Positions 15,010 to 22,101 of a stretch of 23,146 nucleotides of DNA are shown here, one piece after another; position 1 is the stretch's first letter, and the number at the start of each line of letters is the position of its first letter. Both the position numbers and the translations under genes were made by a program. The DNA lies in contig JAIUMB010000015.1 of NCBI GenBank assembly GCA_022565745.1, positions 1-23,146 on the forward strand, given 5' to 3'. This stretch comes from Cryomorphaceae bacterium (GTDB taxonomy: Bacteria > Bacteroidota > Bacteroidia > Flavobacteriales > Schleiferiaceae). The notes beneath the pieces are model-generated. The model saw only the letters and a program-made list of their open reading frames with translations, was not told the DNA's origin and did no database searches.

Positions 15010-15017
15010 CAAAGGTA
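15010..15017 (-). promoter_or_regulatory. -7 promoter box for the unknown/PaaI-type gene pair
   Basis: On the minus strand this reads TACCTTTG, a full match to TAnnTTTG, 22 bases before the ATG at 14987. It overlaps the first codons of the longer possible frame beginning at 15020 and so excludes that start. No clear TTG element is seen upstream. Confidence 0.6.
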
Positions 15018-15056
15018 CAACCATCGCTTTAACTGCCATGATGGATAACCGGCAGA

Positions 15057-15974
15057 TTAAAACATATCGGGATACCGCTGAAGCAGGGATTGGTATTGTT
15101 GTTCTACCTTCTTTTGAAACGCCTTTGCTTCGTTGGTTTCGGGGTGCAGTGGCCGGTGGGCTTTGTTGCGCAAATACGCACCATAATCTCTATACCACTG
15201 CTGTGCATCTTTACTGAGTGCCCATTCGTGAAATATCTGCCGAATGTATTCAACGGCTTCATCGGTGGGGTGCTTTCTATCAGTGGTGTAAAAACGGTAA
15301 TCGCGCAGCTCATGGTGCATAATTTCGTAGGCGGGAAAGTACAGGATGTCGCCGCGCTTTTCCAGTTCGTGACAAAAAAGATGCAGCAAGGCCTTTCCGC
15401 GGGCATTGGCCACGGCATCGTCGTAGCGAACGGGACTGATGCTCACCACAAAGCGGGTTTCCGGCCAAAGCGCACGCATGGATATCCATGTTTGCATGAG
15501 CGCCTCCAACGAGGGGAGTTCGCGATTAAACAGGTGACCGGGTAACTTGTGGCAATTGTTGACAATCTCTCCGCTGTCTTTTTTTACCCACACCCAACCG
15601 GTGCCAAAGGTTAAAAACACCACGGGATTTTGTTGCATCATGGTTTTTGCGGCAAGTAAATCTGCATGGATGTGTTCGAGCACTTTTGATGGCTCAACCG
15701 AAGCGTATTTGCCGTGATGGTCGAAAGAGCACCACAATTCACCCGATTGAACCAAGTCCTTTTCGCTATACGTACGGTCTTCGGCCAGCCAAATCATCTG
15801 CTTCATCGCCGAAATGGGGTTATAGGTAATGCCGAAGGGATTGACCAGTGCATTCCACTTCTTATTTTGAAAATCAAAACCGATGTTTTCGCTGAAACAA
15901 GAGCCTATAAACAGCATAGGGGTGTGACGTTCAATACCACCCCAAGGTTCAGCGCGTTTAACTTTACTAATCAT
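15057..15974 (-). CDS. GSCFA family protein (SGNH-hydrolase-like)
   Basis: The GSCFA family is named after its conserved N-terminal block; here MLFIGSCFSENIG holds GSCF at residues 24-27. The family is thought to belong to the SGNH/GDSL hydrolase superfamily, with the first serine (S25) as nucleophile and a C-terminal DxxH pair, seen here as DRKH in the text FYTTDRKHPTDEAVEYI. Middle blocks FLTFGTGWVW and VVSISPVR also fit. Substrate is unknown; esterase or deacetylase action on surface glycans is a guess. The 305-residue protein has no signal peptide, so it should be cytoplasmic. The ATG at 15974 shares its first base with the stop of the upstream beta-barrel gene (TGATG). A GTG one codon earlier is possible. 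No other enzyme is linked. Confidence 0.85.
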   Translation of the reverse strand: MISKVKRAEPWGGIERHTPMLFIGSCFSENIGFDFQNKKWNALVNPFGITYNPISAMKQMIWLAEDRTYSEKDLVQSGELWCSFDHHGKYASVEPSKVLEHIHADLLAAKTMMQQNPVVFLTFGTGWVWVKKDSGEIVNNCHKLPGHLFNRELPSLEALMQTWISMRALWPETRFVVSISPVRYDDAVANARGKALLHLFCHELEKRGDILYFPAYEIMHHELRDYRFYTTDRKHPTDEAVEYIRQIFHEWALSKDAQQWYRDYGAYLRNKAHRPLHPETNEAKAFQKKVEQQYQSLLQRYPDMF

Positions 15975-16726
15975 CACAGCACAACACCCAAAAGCAAATA
16001 CACCATGCGGCCTTCAGGGCCATTGGCAAACACCGGATTGAGATCGTAACCGGCGGAAAGCTTGTAACTGCCGTAACCCAATTGGGCGGCTAAACCATAA
16101 CGAAAACGCTGAAAGTGATAATTGCCACTGCTTTTCACCCGCATCTGATCGCCATAATCGTCAATGAATATCTGACGTTGATATCCGTTGATGCGGAGGC
16201 CAACCTCACCGCCAATACCAAATGTAAATCCATTATCTAAGCCATAATCACTGAAGTCCAAATGCACCATTAAGGGTATATTCATGTAGCTCACCACCAC
16301 CTGACTGCGAATCATATCCACGTCTTCCAATGGCAAAATATTGACACCATCCTGATTTTTAACCAAGGCGTTGTTATCACTGAGTCCTAAGCGGTGTACG
16401 GAAAACTGCAACCCGTATTGAAACACCAACGGCGTTTTGCTGAGTCTATACTTGCCCCCCATGCCAAACTTCCAGGCCCAAGAGCGCAGCAACTCGGCTT
16501 CGTTGTTTCCGTCGTTAAGGGCAAAATCGCTAGTCACCCAGTTGTTGAGACCAAAATGTACGTCGATCCAAGGAAGGTGTTCTCGTTGAAACTTTACCTT
16601 CCTTACGTAGATGTCATAATTCTCCTGAAGGCGGTCTTTCCATTTTTCCTCGTCGGTCCTTTCCGACTGTGCGTGGAGGTTAATCGTAAAAGCAAGAAGT
16701 ATAATAAGGCAGCAAAAGCGAGGCAT
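15974..16726 (-). CDS. Outer-membrane beta-barrel protein, PorT-like type
   Basis: The 250-residue protein begins with a signal peptide (hydrophobic 4-17, likely cleavage after A19 in LHAQ). The rest is made of alternating amphipathic strands with many aromatic and glycine residues (FGLNNWVTSDF, FGMGGKYRLS, FQYGLQFSVHRLG, FTFGIGGEVGLRI, YGLAAQLGYGSYKLSAGYDL), the appearance of a small 8-10-strand barrel such as the outer-membrane beta-barrel or PorT-like families. The assignment to PorT itself is not supported. The frame extends to 16813, but that would pass through the TACCTTTA promoter box; the ATG at 16726 gives the clean signal peptide. It is followed by the GSCFA gene with a one-base overlap. 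It may serve as surface protein or as assembly factor; function unknown. Confidence 0.75.
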   Translation of the reverse strand: MPRFCCLIILLAFTINLHAQSERTDEEKWKDRLQENYDIYVRKVKFQREHLPWIDVHFGLNNWVTSDFALNDGNNEAELLRSWAWKFGMGGKYRLSKTPLVFQYGLQFSVHRLGLSDNNALVKNQDGVNILPLEDVDMIRSQVVVSYMNIPLMVHLDFSDYGLDNGFTFGIGGEVGLRINGYQRQIFIDDYGDQMRVKSSGNYHFQRFRYGLAAQLGYGSYKLSAGYDLNPVFANGPEGRMVYLLLGVVL

Positions 16727-16743
16727 AATAGAATAATTTGCGC

Positions 16744-16751
16744 TAAAGGTA
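16744..16751 (-). promoter_or_regulatory. Candidate -7 box for the beta-barrel/GSCFA unit
   Basis: On the minus strand this reads TACCTTTA, one mismatch (final G to A) from TAnnTTTG, 17 bases before the ATG at 16726. It faces away from the plus-strand box at 16786-16793, so the upstream elements of both promoters must share the 34 bp between them. Confidence 0.4.
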
Positions 16752-16785
16752 AGGCGTTTTTTTCTGCTGTAAAAGAGGAATGCAT

Positions 16786-16793
16786 TACCTTTG
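16786..16793 (+). promoter_or_regulatory. -7 promoter box of the DUF3298 lipoprotein gene
   Basis: TACCTTTG is a full match to TAnnTTTG, followed by A. It lies 46 bases before the ATG at 16840. The frame's earlier GTG at 16816 is downstream of the box too, but the lipoprotein signal begins at 16840. Confidence 0.55.
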
Positions 16794-16839
16794 ACGGAAT
16801 CATCGTAACCCAATAGTGATTACGCTAAAGCCCACAACC

Positions 16840-17613
16840 ATGAGAACCATCTCTTCAATTCTCCTTTTTGCAATGGCAATGGTATTTGCCTCATCTTGTC
16901 AGCAAGAAGCCGATAGCACGACAACATCAATGGTCGATACCTTGTCCTACGAATACAAAACCATTGAAAAAACCATTGGTGACTGCGATGTCAGTTGTTT
17001 ACAAGTACGTTTAAAGTCTTTACATTTCACTGACGCTGATGTCATTCAAGGCCAAGTAGACAGTATCATGCTGCGCATAGGAACCAATACCTACAGCAGT
17101 TTAAACGCCTTTATCGATGAAAGCGTTGAAGAGTACACCCGATTAAAGGAAGAAATTCCGTCTTATGACATGCCTTGGGAACTGGAGCGCATGGCTGTGG
17201 TCAACTACAACCAAAACGGATATATCGGCATTAGTGTGTCTGATTACTCATTTACTGGAGGTGCGCATCCCAATAGTTACCATCAGCACAGTTTATTTTC
17301 CATCGATGATGGCCAAGTGGTCAAATGGTCCAACATTGTTGCCGATACCGACGAGTTTTTAACCTTTGCAGAATCCCGTTTTAGAGACAATAAATCCCTT
17401 TCAAAAACGGCCTCGTTTGAAGCCGAAGGGTATTGGTTTGAAGGCGATGTCTTTTATTTACCAGACAATTTTTTTCTGGATGAAAATGGCATCAACTTTT
17501 TCTACAATGCCTACGAAATCGCCCCCTACAGTGAGGGCGCCATTGTACTAAGTATCGGTTGGGAAGAAATGAGTACCTATCTTAAAAAGGGTGTGGTTTT
17601 GATTGAAAAATAA
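16840..17613 (+). CDS. DUF3298 lipoprotein (RsiV/PdaC-like C-terminal domain)
   Basis: The 257-residue product has a lipoprotein signal: hydrophobic 7-16 followed by FASSC with the lipidated cysteine C20 and then QQ, a loose lipobox as often seen in this phylum. The C-terminal half fits DUF3298, with GGAHPNSYHQHSLFSIDDG and later FYLPDNFFLDENGINFFYNAYEIAPYSEG; the same domain occurs in the anti-sigma factor RsiV, where it binds lysozyme, and in the deacetylase PdaC. Binding of a wall or host ligand is therefore possible but not shown. A pair of cysteines (CDVSC, near 49-53) may form a disulfide. It is transcribed alone, divergent from the beta-barrel/GSCFA unit. A GTG at 16816 would add eight residues and is not preferred. 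Confidence 0.8.
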   Translation: MRTISSILLFAMAMVFASSCQQEADSTTTSMVDTLSYEYKTIEKTIGDCDVSCLQVRLKSLHFTDADVIQGQVDSIMLRIGTNTYSSLNAFIDESVEEYTRLKEEIPSYDMPWELERMAVVNYNQNGYIGISVSDYSFTGGAHPNSYHQHSLFSIDDGQVVKWSNIVADTDEFLTFAESRFRDNKSLSKTASFEAEGYWFEGDVFYLPDNFFLDENGINFFYNAYEIAPYSEGAIVLSIGWEEMSTYLKKGVVLIEK

Positions 17614-17643
17614 CAAATGGTTGTAGGTTAACAATCTTTTCTA

Positions 17644-17677
17644 TTAAGCATGCGTGTTTTGGTGAAGGCTTGCTTAA
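17644..17677. terminator. Possible two-way terminator hairpin
   Basis: TTAAGCA (17644-17650) and TGCTTAA (17671-17677) form a perfect 7-bp stem around 20 bases, in the 60-bp gap between convergent genes. The right arm covers the methyltransferase stop codon. The tail on the minus strand (AGAAAAGA) is not a T-run, and on the plus strand none follows either, so confidence is low. Confidence 0.3.
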
Positions 17678-18429
17678 CGGCTTGCGATAAGCACCACTTC
17701 TTTCTCTGCATAAGCGTATTGATTCTCTCGTTGTTCTTCAAACGTTCGCACGTCTACTTCAAAGCCAACTTTCTCTAGTCGCTCCTTTAGCCCATCCACC
17801 GAGTAAATACGAACGTGGTCGTCTTGACCAAAGTGTATTTCCCTTTCTACAGGATCTGTGATTGAGGAATCCTCGTAAATATCGCCTTCGTGAAATGGCG
17901 TTTGTATGATGCAGTGACCGCCCGGCTTTAGTACACGATATAACTCACTCATGGCCTTTTGGTCGTCGTCGATGTGCTCCAACACGTGGTAGCAGAGAAT
18001 CAAATCAAATTGATTATTAGGACATTCAATATTAGTTATATCGTATGATTGATCAGCAATAAAATCGCCAGACAAATCGGTGCTGATGTAGTTTTTCACC
18101 GCCTTTTTCATCTTTCGGTACATGTTTCTCGAAGGAGAAAAGTCGAGAACCACAGGGTCATTTGCAAGAAATGAAGTGCTGACAATATTCCACAGTCGTC
18201 GGGTTCTTTCCAAGCTGCCGCATTTGGGGCACAATCGGTCGCCATTCATGGGAACGAACGACTTTAACCCGGCATTGCATATGTTACAGCAGTAGTCTTT
18301 CCCTTTGTATTTCAGGTAGTAAATACTGCGAAAAACACCTTCATATCGGAAAAGAAGCTTTCTGGGAAGCAACGACAACACAATAGACTTAAGTCTGGAG
18401 TAGAGGTTCATGTATTGACTATTGGTCAT
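17674..18429 (-). CDS. Zinc-ribbon class I SAM-dependent methyltransferase
   Basis: The 251-residue protein begins with a hydrophobic-basic stretch, then a zinc ribbon (C48-x2-C51 and C67-x2-C70), then a class I methyltransferase domain. The SAM-binding loop is unusual: VVLDFSPSRN (about 92-101) in place of DxGxGxG. The later motifs are clear: FDLILCYHVLEHIDDD and LYRVLKPGGHCIIQTPF. The zinc-ribbon plus methyltransferase order is seen in proteins linked to glycan or surface-polymer gene sets, but no such set is here, so the substrate is unknown. A TACATTTG box ends 10 bases before the ATG at 18429, giving a very short leader; an ATG six codons later is a possible start. The gene follows the MFS transporter on the same strand after 41 bp, but a palindrome and its own promoter separate them. 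Confidence 0.82.
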   Translation of the reverse strand: MTNSQYMNLYSRLKSIVLSLLPRKLLFRYEGVFRSIYYLKYKGKDYCCNICNAGLKSFVPMNGDRLCPKCGSLERTRRLWNIVSTSFLANDPVVLDFSPSRNMYRKMKKAVKNYISTDLSGDFIADQSYDITNIECPNNQFDLILCYHVLEHIDDDQKAMSELYRVLKPGGHCIIQTPFHEGDIYEDSSITDPVEREIHFGQDDHVRIYSVDGLKERLEKVGFEVDVRTFEEQRENQYAYAEKEVVLIASR

Positions 18430-18439
18430 TTATTTTGCA

Positions 18440-18447
18440 CAAATGTA
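18440..18447 (-). promoter_or_regulatory. -7 promoter box of the methyltransferase gene
   Basis: On the minus strand this reads TACATTTG, a full match to TAnnTTTG, ten bases before the ATG at 18429. The adjoining palindrome occupies the whole spacer where the -33 contact would be expected. Confidence 0.55.
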
Positions 18448-18468
18448 GTGAATGTTCTAAACATTCAC
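18448..18468. repeat. Perfect palindrome between MFS and methyltransferase genes
   Basis: GTGAATGTT (18448-18456) and AACATTCAC (18460-18468) are exact reverse complements separated by CTA. The palindrome begins 2 bp after the MFS stop and touches the methyltransferase -7 box. It could be an operator for a dimeric regulator or a hairpin ending the MFS transcript; no T-run follows, which favours an operator. Confidence 0.6.
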
Positions 18469-18470
18469 CT

Positions 18471-19670
18471 TTAACGTAATAAGGTTCGCAACCGCTGACT
18501 TCGAGGAATGCGAAACAAATAAACGAAGGCCACCAAAGAGAAAAAACCCGCAATGCCAAACACCAATGGAAAGCGTTCGGGCATACCACGGTAAAGCCAG
18601 CCCGAGACCAATGCACCAAGACCAATTCCAGTTTCAAGAGCAATGTACATGGTGGCTAAGGCGCGTCCACGGTGGTTTTCATCGGCCAAGTCGATGGTCC
18701 AAGCGGCAACCGTAGGCGACGCCATGCCAATGGCAAAACCAAAAAACACGGCGCCTACCATTAATGCCGTAACACTGCTGGCAAAGGCAATGGTAAGCAT
18801 GGCCACCATCATGGTGGCTGTGGCACCTTGTAACACTGGTACTCGGCCAAATCTATCAGACGCCCGACCGGCCAATAAGCGTATGGTCAAAGAGGAAAGG
18901 GTGAAAACGGCAAAGAATAATCCTTTGTTTTTCATGCCCAAATGTGCAGAAACTTCTGGTATAAGCGTGAGGATGGTACCAAAGCTAAAAACGGCCAACA
19001 TTAAAATCAAAGACGGGTTCAGCACGCGACGTTCAATGATTTCGTCTTTGCGCAGTGTTAAAAACGACCACTTCATGCGTTGTGGCTCGGGCAGTGTTTC
19101 TCTCAGTCTGGTCAAGAGTAATGCCGACAACCCACTAACGGCGGCTGAGGAAAAAAACAGCACATTAATGGGGGCGTGCGCCGCAATCCACCCGCCAAGT
19201 GCCGGTCCGGCAGCCATGCCGAGAGAGGCAAACAACGAATGTAGTCCTAAGGCCTCTCCGCGTCGTTGAAATGGCACCACATCGGCGATGTAAGCGGAGG
19301 TTCCCGTAGGTGTAAACCCCGTAGAAAATCCGTGTAAAAAACGCAGCAATAAAAACCCGCCTATGGTGGCCAATAAGGGGTAAAGCAAACTGATTGAAGT
19401 ACACACAATGACTCCCACAAGCATCACAGGTACGCGACCAATGCGATCGGCCAGTTTTCCGCTAAACGGTCGCGACAACCCCGCCGTGAGCGTAAACAGC
19501 GAAATGATTAACCCGATGTACTGCTCACCGCCCATGGAGGCCAAGTAAGCCGGCAGTTCGGGAATGAGCATATTGAAACTGGAAAAAAACAAGAACGAAC
19601 TGATGGACAACAATACAAACTGCCGATTGGCAAATGCCGGCATTCGAAATAAGGGTTTACTTAATTGCAT
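18471..19670 (-). CDS. Major facilitator superfamily transporter
   Basis: The 399-residue integral membrane protein has about 12 hydrophobic segments and the MFS motif A between helices 2 and 3 (GKLADRIGRVPV), repeated in weaker form in the second half (GRASDRFGRVPV). RFLHGFSTGFTPTGTSAYIADVVPFQRRGEALG is motif B and the following loop, typical of the drug:H+ antiporter-1 (12-helix) type. The substrate cannot be told; drug or metabolite export is the usual guess for this shape. The ATG at 19670 fits a short cytoplasmic N-terminus. The 145-bp gap upstream, up to the toxin gene's stop, contains only weak promoter-like text. The methyltransferase follows after 41 bp. Confidence 0.9.
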   Translation of the reverse strand: MQLSKPLFRMPAFANRQFVLLSISSFLFFSSFNMLIPELPAYLASMGGEQYIGLIISLFTLTAGLSRPFSGKLADRIGRVPVMLVGVIVCTSISLLYPLLATIGGFLLLRFLHGFSTGFTPTGTSAYIADVVPFQRRGEALGLHSLFASLGMAAGPALGGWIAAHAPINVLFFSSAAVSGLSALLLTRLRETLPEPQRMKWSFLTLRKDEIIERRVLNPSLILMLAVFSFGTILTLIPEVSAHLGMKNKGLFFAVFTLSSLTIRLLAGRASDRFGRVPVLQGATATMMVAMLTIAFASSVTALMVGAVFFGFAIGMASPTVAAWTIDLADENHRGRALATMYIALETGIGLGALVSGWLYRGMPERFPLVFGIAGFFSLVAFVYLFRIPRSQRLRTLLR

Positions 19671-19815
19671 TCGTTAACGGCGTTTATAAATATGATTTAC
19701 TGGGTAAGGTAAAGTTAAATAATGCAATTGTGATTCAGTGGTTTAAAATGTGATAAAATAAAACTTCAGATTTTTAGATTCCGGTATCTGGCATATTGTT
19801 CATCAAATGTTTTGC

Positions 19816-20124
19816 TTATTTTACCCTTAATTTTTCTGGATTCTGTCGGCAATCAAAAATGCTTGCAATTGTAATTCGTTTGTTATCTATCCAATAAATG
19901 ATTTTATAGTTGCTTATTACCAGATAATGGAAATCTTCGGACATTTTAGACAAAAGTTCTTCTTTGGGACCGGCGAAAGGATTCTCATGTAAAATTTCAA
20001 CGCCTTGAATAATTTTATTTATTAACTGCCGGGCAACCCTAGGACTGGCTTCTAGTGAGTAATAGTCAAAAATATCATTTAACTGTTTAGCTGATAATTC
20101 AGACCATTCAATCGTTACCTCCAT
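19816..20124 (-). CDS. RelE/ParE-superfamily toxin
   Basis: The 102-residue protein has the length and layout of RelE/ParE toxins: an N-terminal helical hairpin (ELSAKQLNDIFDYYSLEAS), the central ENPFAGPKEELLSKMSEDFHYLVISNYKIIYWID block with the family's Y-k-I-I-Y strand, and the C-terminal strand IASIFDCRQNPEKL, where arginine R95 and the IFDCRQNP text are characteristic. RelE members cut mRNA on the ribosome; ParE members poison gyrase. The sequence does not decide between them, though the IFDCRQNP ending is common in ParE-like members. The gene overlaps the preceding antitoxin gene by 10 bp. The region is richer in A+T than its neighbours, in line with acquisition as a module. Confidence 0.87.
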   Translation of the reverse strand: MEVTIEWSELSAKQLNDIFDYYSLEASPRVARQLINKIIQGVEILHENPFAGPKEELLSKMSEDFHYLVISNYKIIYWIDNKRITIASIFDCRQNPEKLRVK

Positions 20125-20357
20125 GATTTAATGCGTTGCTTTAACGCTTCATGCGAAACAACCCGACCATTTGCCTGGTCTTCTTTTGCTTGGTCAATCA
20201 TTGCATAGAATTCTTCTAAAGTCATTGCTTCCAATGCCGTATTATTTTTTCTCTGCTTCTCCAAGCGGATAAAAAACTCGAGTTTCTCAATGATCTTTTC
20301 ATCTGAGATTTTTAAAAATTCTTCTATCAGATTGAGCTTTCTGGCTTGTATGTCCAT
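20115..20357 (-). CDS. Antitoxin of the RelE/ParE-type pair
   Basis: This 80-residue charged helical protein comes first in the pair, as usual for antitoxins. Its N-terminal half (DIQARKLNLIEEFLKISDEKIIEKLEFFIRLEKQRK) resembles the short antitoxins common in Bacteroidota that start with a conserved RKxxLIEEFL block. Its C-terminal half (ALEAMTLEEFYAMIDQAKEDQANGR) would wrap the toxin. I see no ribbon-helix-helix, AbrB or helix-turn-helix motif, so if it represses its own promoter the DNA-binding part is not evident. Identification rests mainly on position and the 10-bp overlap with the toxin gene. The promoter box TATATTTG lies at 20380-20387. Confidence 0.75.
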   Translation of the reverse strand: MDIQARKLNLIEEFLKISDEKIIEKLEFFIRLEKQRKNNTALEAMTLEEFYAMIDQAKEDQANGRVVSHEALKQRIKSWR

Positions 20358-20379
20358 CTCTTTTGCGATTACTTATATG

Positions 20380-20406
20380 CAAATATAATGAAATTTGTGC
20401 CATCAA
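20380..20406 (-). promoter_or_regulatory. Promoter of the toxin-antitoxin pair
   Basis: On the minus strand, TTG (20406-20404) is followed after 16 bases by TATATTTG (20387-20380) and C. The -7 box is a full match; the spacing is one base short of the usual range. The box lies 22 bases before the antitoxin ATG at 20357. Confidence 0.55.
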
Positions 20407-20499
20407 CACTCAAATCAAGGTATTGAATTTCATTCTTTGAAAAACCATATTGTACTAATGAAATAACCTGCACAGCCTAGGGATTTACCCAGGGTGAAT

Positions 20500-21822
20500 T
20501 CAATTCCCAAACAACCGTACGATATCATTCCCATTCGCCAAGATAATCAGTCCCAAAAGGATGAAAAACCCGACGATTTGGGCGTTTTCCAAGACCTTGG
20601 TGGAAGGCTTGCGACCGGATATCATTTCCCATAGCACAAAAACCACATGTCCACCGTCCAGGGCAGGAATGGGCAGGATGTTTAAGAATGCTAGCATCAA
20701 ACTCAAGAAAGCGGTGAACGACCAAAAGCGCTCCCAGTTCCATTTGGTGTCAAACTGATTGGCAATCATAATAAACCCGCCAACTTCTTTGTAAGCACCA
20801 GTTTTGGGATTGGCGATCAACTTAAACTGACGGATGTAGTCGGTCAGCAATTGACGCGATTTGGTAAATGAGGCCGGTATGGCTTCAAAAAATCCGTAGG
20901 TCTTAACTTCGGTATTGAACTGGTCGGTAGGACTGGCGGTAAATACGCCCATTCTTCCACTTTCCGGTATGTTGACGTCTGTGCTCATGGCGATGCCATC
21001 GCGCTCATAGTCTACAGTGACCGTTTCCCCTTTAAAATCGGGCAAACGCTCAATCCACTGATCAAAAAATGGCATGGGTTCTCCATTGAGGCCAACAATA
21101 TTGTCCCCCTCTTTCAATCCCGCTTCTTTCGCCGGAGAATCTTCCGTAAACCCACCTACAATGTAACGAAAACGAGGACCTATAAACGACCCGCGCGAAG
21201 CGATTAGTCGGGCAACATCTTCTTCGGTGTAAGTAATGCTCACCATTTCGCCGTCGCGTTCTACTTCAATGATACCACGCTCATTGAGCAAGACTTCAAT
21301 GGGCAATTGATTAAAGCGTTCGGGCAGTTTTCCGTTGACACTACGAATGATATCGCCACTTTCTAACCCCATGGCACGGGCATTTTCGTCTACAGTAATG
21401 CCGTACTTGACTTCTTCTGTGGGCAAATACTCCTCCCCCCAATACAACAACATCCCGAAGAAAATGGCCAGAGCAACAAATACATTGACCGCCACGCCAC
21501 CTACCATAATGATGAGGCGTTGCCATGCCGGCTTACTGCGAAACTCCCAAGGTTGAGGCTCCTTTGCCATTTGCTCTTTGTCCATCGACTCATCAACCAT
21601 TCCGGCAATTTTTACGTAGCCGCCCAATGGCAACCAGCCGATACCGTACTCGGTACCGCCTACTTTTTTCTTAAACAAAGAAAACCAAGGGTCGAAGAAC
21701 AAGTAAAATTTTTCTACCCTTGTTTTAAATAATTTGGCGGGAATGAAGTGGCCAAGTTCGTGAAGAACAATGAGTAATGATAAACTCAAAATGAATTGAC
21801 TGGCCTGTACAAATATATCCAT
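20500..21822 (-). CDS. rseP: RseP-type site-2 membrane metalloprotease
   Basis: RseP cuts membrane proteins inside the bilayer; in E. coli it releases sigma-E from its anti-sigma factor and clears signal peptides. The 440-residue protein has HELGH at 21-25 in the first membrane helix (zinc ligands H21 and H25, catalytic E22), two PDZ-like regions (GITVDENARAMGLESGDIIRSVNG; FTEDSPAKEAGLKEGDNIVGLNG) and the LDGGH motif near 388-392, whose aspartate is the third zinc ligand. The frame extends to a TTG at 21858 that is part of the promoter box; the ATG at 21822 puts HELGH at the usual distance from the start. Divergent from ileS. No anti-sigma factor is linked, so the client is unknown. Confidence 0.93.
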   Translation of the reverse strand: MDIFVQASQFILSLSLLIVLHELGHFIPAKLFKTRVEKFYLFFDPWFSLFKKKVGGTEYGIGWLPLGGYVKIAGMVDESMDKEQMAKEPQPWEFRSKPAWQRLIIMVGGVAVNVFVALAIFFGMLLYWGEEYLPTEEVKYGITVDENARAMGLESGDIIRSVNGKLPERFNQLPIEVLLNERGIIEVERDGEMVSITYTEEDVARLIASRGSFIGPRFRYIVGGFTEDSPAKEAGLKEGDNIVGLNGEPMPFFDQWIERLPDFKGETVTVDYERDGIAMSTDVNIPESGRMGVFTASPTDQFNTEVKTYGFFEAIPASFTKSRQLLTDYIRQFKLIANPKTGAYKEVGGFIMIANQFDTKWNWERFWSFTAFLSLMLAFLNILPIPALDGGHVVFVLWEMISGRKPSTKVLENAQIVGFFILLGLIILANGNDIVRLFGN

Positions 21823-21855
21823 GAGTGGTGTGCGATTGGCAAAATTTACAAGCTG

Positions 21856-21863
21856 CAAAAGTA
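21856..21863 (-). promoter_or_regulatory. -7 promoter box of rseP
   Basis: On the minus strand this reads TACTTTTG followed by C, a full match to TAnnTTTG, 33 bases before the ATG at 21822. The longer possible start (TTG at 21858) is inside the box. Confidence 0.6.
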
Positions 21864-21918
21864 AGACAACTAAAAAGATTAAACGTCTATATTTTACGCT
21901 TGTTCAATGCAATGGTTG

Positions 21919-21926
21919 TATTTTCG
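21919..21926 (+). promoter_or_regulatory. Candidate -7 box for ileS
   Basis: TATTTTCG, one mismatch from TAnnTTTG, with a TTG 16 bases upstream. It would give ileS a leader of about 170 bases, in which a small AGGCGT/ACGCTT stem (22011-22029) is visible. A TATAAT-like sequence nearer the gene (about 22070) is an alternative. Neither is convincing. Confidence 0.25.
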
Positions 21927-22101
21927 CGGCTTGAATGTGCGATTTTAACATCGCCTTTGCCGTTTGTATAGTCGTTAGTGCCTGTATGTAAAGCTTGATG
22001 CCTGAAAAAAAGGCGTGTTTAATACGCTTATCGTCGAACTTTCTGGTTCAGCCACTAAACCAATTGTTGGTATAATATTGTTTGAAAAAAATTGTGGACA
22101 C

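Noticed and set aside
18643..19269. 208-codon open frame on the plus strand opposite the MFS gene
   Set aside because: The text is Met/Ala/Lys-rich mirror sequence of a membrane protein gene, without a domain or promoter.
22070..22076. TATAAT-like sequence before ileS as a classical sigma-70 promoter
   Set aside because: Bacteroidota housekeeping sigma factors prefer TAnnTTTG; a single TATAAT-like match in AT-rich DNA is expected by chance.
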